A DNA stretch of 64,000 nucleotides from NCBI GenBank assembly GCA_963678675.1, contig OY783191.1, forward strand, positions 16,893,096 through 16,957,095, given 5' to 3'. The first letter of the stretch is position 1. Each line of letters opens with the position of its first letter. A program made the translations under genes and the position numbers. The stretch comes from Xiphydria camelus. Taxonomy: Eukaryota; Arthropoda; Insecta; Hymenoptera; Xiphydriidae. The notes under the pieces were generated by a model. That model saw only the letters and a program-made list of their open reading frames with translations, was not told the DNA's origin and ran no database searches. This document shows, piece after piece, positions 59,868 through 64,000 of the stretch.

Positions 59868-62513
59868 ATGGATCGAAAAAGCAAGCGAGGTGGCCGTACA
59901 CGTAAGCCGATACCAAAAAAAAAAAGAAAATTTCAAGGAAATCGATACAGTTTCGAAGCTGATACTGAGCATACCAGTATGTCAGCGAAAAATTGAAAGA
60001 TACTGGAGACGACGACTTCTGTATAAACAGAGAACACGGTTATAGTATTCTCAACTTTTTTTCTGTCTTCTCAGCTATCAGTGCACTTGTCATGTGTAAG
60101 ACGTGTAAAGAAGATATAACTTAGTGAAGCAAGTCCTCGTGGATTGGGCTTCAAAATAGCAGTGAAGTGCAATTGTGGTGTAAATTATATAAACTCGTGT
60201 CCCCTCTGATTGATAAGGCTTTTGAAATAAACCGTCGAATAGTTTTTGCCAAGCGACTCTTAAGCACTCGTATGAAAGGAATCGCTCTATTTTGTGGCAT
60301 AATGGATATTTGTCACGGACTTATCGAAGTACATATTACGTATGTCTGGAAAATATCTATAATGCGAGTCAAGGGGTCTATGACATCGTAATGAAAACAG
60401 CAGCCAAGGAACAGAGCGAAAAAAACACTAAGCGAGGTAATCCTCCGTTGGAACTGACTGTGTCCGGGGACGGAACGTGGAAAAAAGAGGCTTTTCTTCG
60501 CTATTTGGCGTCACTACGCTCTTTGGAATATATTGCAATAGTCATTGATACAGTAGTGAAATCAAGTTTTTGCCAATCGTGCAATGTATGGAAAAATAAG
60601 TCTGACACAGTGGAATATGAAACTTGGAAGAGTAATCACGATGATGTATGTACAATAAATCATAGCCGTTCTGCTTGTAAAATGGAAGTGGATGCGGTGA
60701 AGGAAATGTTCGTATCAATCGAAAAATTCCAAGTCAAATATAGAAGATGTAGGAGATGGGGATAGTAAGACCTACAAAGCTCTTGTAGATAGTATGGTAT
60801 ATGGTAAAGACTTTATCATTGAAAAAAAGAATGTGTAGGTCATGTACAAAAACGTATTGGGACGAGGTTGCGTAATGCGAAGAAAAAGAAAAAAGGTGTG
60901 AGTGCCGTTGTACTCACGGAGGATGTGTAAACATCTTACAATTATCTGCGGTCCGAGTTTAAATGGGGAATATGACGTCGTAGTTCGACATAAAGAAGTT
61001 TAATTTGTTCTATAATAAAATATTTATTATTATTATATTAGATTTATAACTTACTAGCAGCCCGTCCCGGCTTCGCACGGGTAGATTGTGGATTGATTTT
61101 GTCCGTCCACCATTGTTTAAATACATTTTTAATACAAAACTTTTAGTATTTTTCCCGGGCTACGCAATGGTCATATTGGATTTGACCTTGACCATGACCT
61201 TCAAGGTTATATCAAGGTTAAATTAATTTGTTTTCATGTTCAAATGTGTCCTTGACCATTTGTTTCATGTTACCTTTACTGTCAGCGGAGGTCAAATTTA
61301 GGTCAAGTATAGTTCGACTTTTTGAACACCCTGTATAAGATTTACTAACTCAGAAACCTTCGCGGATATGCGTCCAACTGTTCCCCAAATTTTCATCGCA
61401 ATCGGATGAACGGTTTAGGAAGGCATAATAATCATCCGTACCGGTACTTTTTGAACACCCTGTATAAGATTTACTAACTCAGAAACCTTCGCGGGCATGC
61501 GTCCAACCATTCCCCAACTTTTCATCGCAATCGGATGAACGGTTTAGGAAGGCATAATAATCATCAGTACCGGTACTTTTTGAACACCCTGTATAAGATT
61601 TACTAACTCAGAAACCTTCGCGGGCATGCGTCCAACCATTCCCCAAAGTTTCATCGCAATCGGATGAACGGTTTAGGACGGCATTTGATATTACCTTAAA
61701 GGTCACCGTCAAGGTCAAATCCAATATGACTACTGGGTAGCCAAGGGAAAATCCTTAAAGTTTTGTATTAAACATTTTTCTCTAAAATGTTTTCCCGTTG
61801 AGATAATCCAGCTTGCGCGAATAGTATGCGCAGTAGCGCCACACACACACTGATGCAGTCACACCTACATGGCTTACGTCTGACGCTCAATTTCCCAGGA
61901 AGGTCCTACCGTAGAGCCATAGCATAGATGTTTACACATCAACAAGGGCATCGGTGGAAAAGGATCTGGAAAATTGACAGATAAAGTCATCCATGAACTT
62001 ACTACGTATTACGGCTTGGCAATACGCAGGAATGCAGGTTCAGTACCAGAAATGAAGAAAGCTATATGGGCCACATTTGACTATAAACGATCGACCGATA
62101 GTGATCCACATCATGAAGGCTGCCCTGAAGGTTCCGAGAGCTGGTGCACGTGGCGTAGAGCAGAAGCTGCAGGAACATTGGATAGTTCCGCACATGATAA
62201 ACCACCGCTGAGCGATTCAGTTTTGGAGGTCATCAGGCCCATTTATGAGGACTTGACATCAAACGATTTATTGGAGCGATGTCTCGGAGCTTTTACACAA
62301 AACAACAACGAAAGCTTAAACTTAACTATCTGGATGTTTGCTCCAAAACATTTGCACTGTGGCAAAAACACTATAGATATTGCTAACTATTTAGCTGTCG
62401 TCATTTTTAATGAAGGATTCAAGCAAATCCTAAAAATTATGGATGTATTGGGTATTAAAATCGACCCTAAGGGGCCGTCCATAACGGCGCACCGCACATC
62501 GCACCGCACATAG
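59868..62513 (+). pseudogene. Mutator-like transposase (PF20700-type), split by a Helentron-like element
   Basis: ATG 59868 opens a basic start (MDRKSKRGGRTRKPIPKKKR). Blocks follow with stops and frame changes: KGIALFCGIMDICHG (60278), LTVSGDGTWKKEAF with the first catalytic Asp (60469), KSSFCQSCNVWKNKSD (60560), SACKMEVDAVKEMF (60670), then after the insertion at 60895-61940, GKLTDKVIHELTTYYGLAIR, SWCTWRRAEAAG and LLERCLGAFTQNNNESLN. The order matches the Mutator-like transposase domain family found as multi-copy genes in invertebrates. The frame ends at 62513 with non-homologous sequence. Dead copy. Confidence 0.7.
60895..61940 (-). mobile_element. Helentron-like non-autonomous element, copy D
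   Basis: Reverse orientation, with three tandem units. Borders: an A run then GGTGTGAGTGCCG on the left, and GATGTTTACACATC then AACAAGGG on the right. It sits inside the Mutator-like pseudogene at an A-rich (T-rich on the element strand) site. One base of the internal region deletes a stretch present in copies A-C (TTGATATAACC to TTAATTTG). Confidence 0.75.
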
Positions 62514-62519
62514 CCTCGC

Positions 62520-62672
62520 CCATAGCATGGAGCAGTGCTCATAGTGACGCCTCGCATCTAGCCAAGCCATTCAGTCATACTAATGTCATTCTAACAGGAA
62601 CTATAACCCACTTGTCTCTAACAAATTACAGAATCATCGTTCGGTTTAGAGTAAGTGACAGCAAAGCTACAT
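62520..62672. other. No gene; short GCACCGCACAT repeat
   Basis: GCACCGCACATCGCACCGCACAT-type doublet near 62488-62512 followed by unremarkable sequence. Confidence 0.4.
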
Positions 62673-62675
62673 AGG

Positions 62676-63090
62676 TATACCGGGTGTTCTCAAACCTCTG
62701 ACCCAGAGGAAAACCCTATGTTCATTAAAAAATTACGGACACGATGAAATTGATTTGATTGAAATCCGTTAAGAACTTGCGGAGAAATTAATTATTAAAA
62801 AGTAATTAATATTTTGAATTTATTTGGCATTGATGACGTCATATCAAGGCTCATGAAGATAATGTTTATAATAACGATAGCAAATGCGATTATCTCTTAA
62901 TTTATATATTGATTAATTGATATATGACATCATCAATTCCGAATAAATTCAAAACATTTATTACTGTTTAATAATTAATTTCTCCGTAAATTCTTAACGG
63001 ATTTCAATAAAATCAATTGCATTATGTCCGTAATTTTTTAATGAACATAGGGTTTTCCTCTGGGTCAGAGGTTTAAAAACATCCTGTATA
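62676..63090. mobile_element. Long-arm MITE, TA target
   Basis: Left TATACCGGGTGTTCTCAAAC and right complement (TTTAAAAACATCCTGTATA). Arms of about 190 bases include GGAAAACCCTATGTTCATTA and GATTGAAATCCGTTAAGAA. Confidence 0.75.
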
Positions 63091-63438
63091 TATTGAACTG
63101 TATTAAGCCATTGTGACCTTGAAATTTTAAAATCCTTTTTCTTTAATTTTTTAACCTTCCAGCGGAAGATGAGATTTCACCTCCTTGAACTGTCTCTCAT
63201 TCAGAAGTCAACACTGTTACATGTAATCATAGCAAACTAAAAACAAATTATCAATTTTAGGGATATTTATGAAGTAAATAGAATAATGTTTAATTGCAAT
63301 CACTGAAATGAATGACCTACTACCGAAATAAGTAAAAACTACTCGATATCAGGCACTTATGTGAAGGAGCAGCGAAAGTACAATTTATTACCCGACTACC
63401 GGGAGAGGTTCCATCATTTATCAACCGAGAAAAAAAAA
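63091..63438. other. No recognisable feature
   Basis: Spacer without gene-like ORFs or repeats seen elsewhere in the window. Confidence 0.4.
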
Positions 63439-64000
63439 GGTGTGAGTGCCGTTGTACTCACGGAGGATGTGTAAACATCTTACAATTATCTGCGGTCCGA
63501 GTTTAATTGGGGAATATGACGTCGTAGTTCGACATAAAGAAGTTTAATTTTTTCTATAATAAAATATTTATTATTATTATATTAGATTTATAACTTACTA
63601 GCAGCCCATCCCGGCTTCGCACGGGTAGATTGTGGATTGATTTTGTCCGTCCACCATTGTTTAAATACATTTTAATACAAAACTTTTAGTATTTTTCCCG
63701 GGCTACGCAATGGTCATATTGGATTTGACCTTGACCATGACCTTCAAGGTTATATCAAGGTCAAATTAATTTTTTTTCACGTTCAAATGTGTCCTTGACC
63801 ATTTTTTTCATGTTACCTTTATTGTCAGCGGAGGTCAAATTTAGGTCTAATTCGACTTTTTGAACACCCTGTATAAGATTTACTAACTCAGAAACCTTCG
63901 CGGATATGCGTCCAACTGTTCCCCAAATTTTCATCGCAATCGGATGAACGGTTTAGGAAGGCATAATAATCATCAGTACCGGTACTTTTTGAACACCCTG
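63439..64000 (-). mobile_element. Helentron-like non-autonomous element, copy E (cut by window end)
   Basis: Reverse orientation; begins GGTGTGAGTGCCG after an A run. Same hairpin, subterminal repeat and Helitron-like internal end. At least one full tandem unit and the start of another before position 64000. Confidence 0.75.

Noticed and set aside
59335..59916. ORFs with Ser/Arg/Val repeats
   Set aside because: They fall within a PIF-type MITE with internal GC-rich repeats on both strands.

Overview
This is a eukaryotic nuclear window, almost certainly from an arthropod and most likely an insect. The signs are P-element, mariner, piggyBac, Transib/RAG1-like, pogo-like and Mutator-like transposase remnants, Helentron-type elements, 75-90 bp introns with GT-AG borders, AT-rich spacer DNA, and one GC-richer Ty3/gypsy element. 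It looks like a transposon graveyard in which elements are nested inside elements. I see no complete ordinary host gene. Two minus-strand open stretches (42173-42452 and 44573-44902) look like host-type terminal exons. A 200-base N gap lies at 36141-36340.

Layout. 1-2 kb: spliced P-element transposase remnant. 4.1-5.4 kb: first member (E1) of a family with ACTNACAAGG ends, carrying tRNA-like units in both arms. 6.1-8.0 kb: broken copy of a multi-copy protein family of unknown role. 8.7-9.2 kb: interspersed repeat R. 11-15 kb: inverted-repeat elements, a 10-bp periodic GAA/TTC array and tandem duplications. 15-17.5 kb: THAP exon and a deleted mariner. 17.6-18.9 kb: first of five copies of a Helentron-like element. 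20-24 kb: a nest of TTAA- and TA-target elements in mariner-like and copia sequence. 25.9-31 kb: E2, a decayed pogo-like element with several later insertions. 31.7-35.7 kb: piggyBac C-terminus, PIF-type MITEs and a 2-kb palindrome. 36-41.4 kb: probable Transib element holding a RAG1-like transposase broken by three insertions. 42-48 kb: host-type exon, fold-back mariner and E3, which has a nearly intact pogo-like transposase. 48.6-54.8 kb: a young gypsy LTR retrotransposon with open gag and pol. 55-64 kb: repeat R copies, more Helentron-like elements, a zinc-finger-bearing element, and a Mutator-like transposase split by a Helentron-like element.

How the parts relate. Most units are non-autonomous and would depend on transposases supplied in trans. 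Only two units look coding-competent by eye: the gypsy element (48589-54793, LTRs differing at one position I could find) and the E3 transposase (45189-46802). Several insertions can be verified internally, because the uninterrupted target survives in the opposite arm of the same host element or in a sister repeat copy. The relative order of events can therefore be read from this window alone. All family names rest on motif recognition by eye; no database search was possible.
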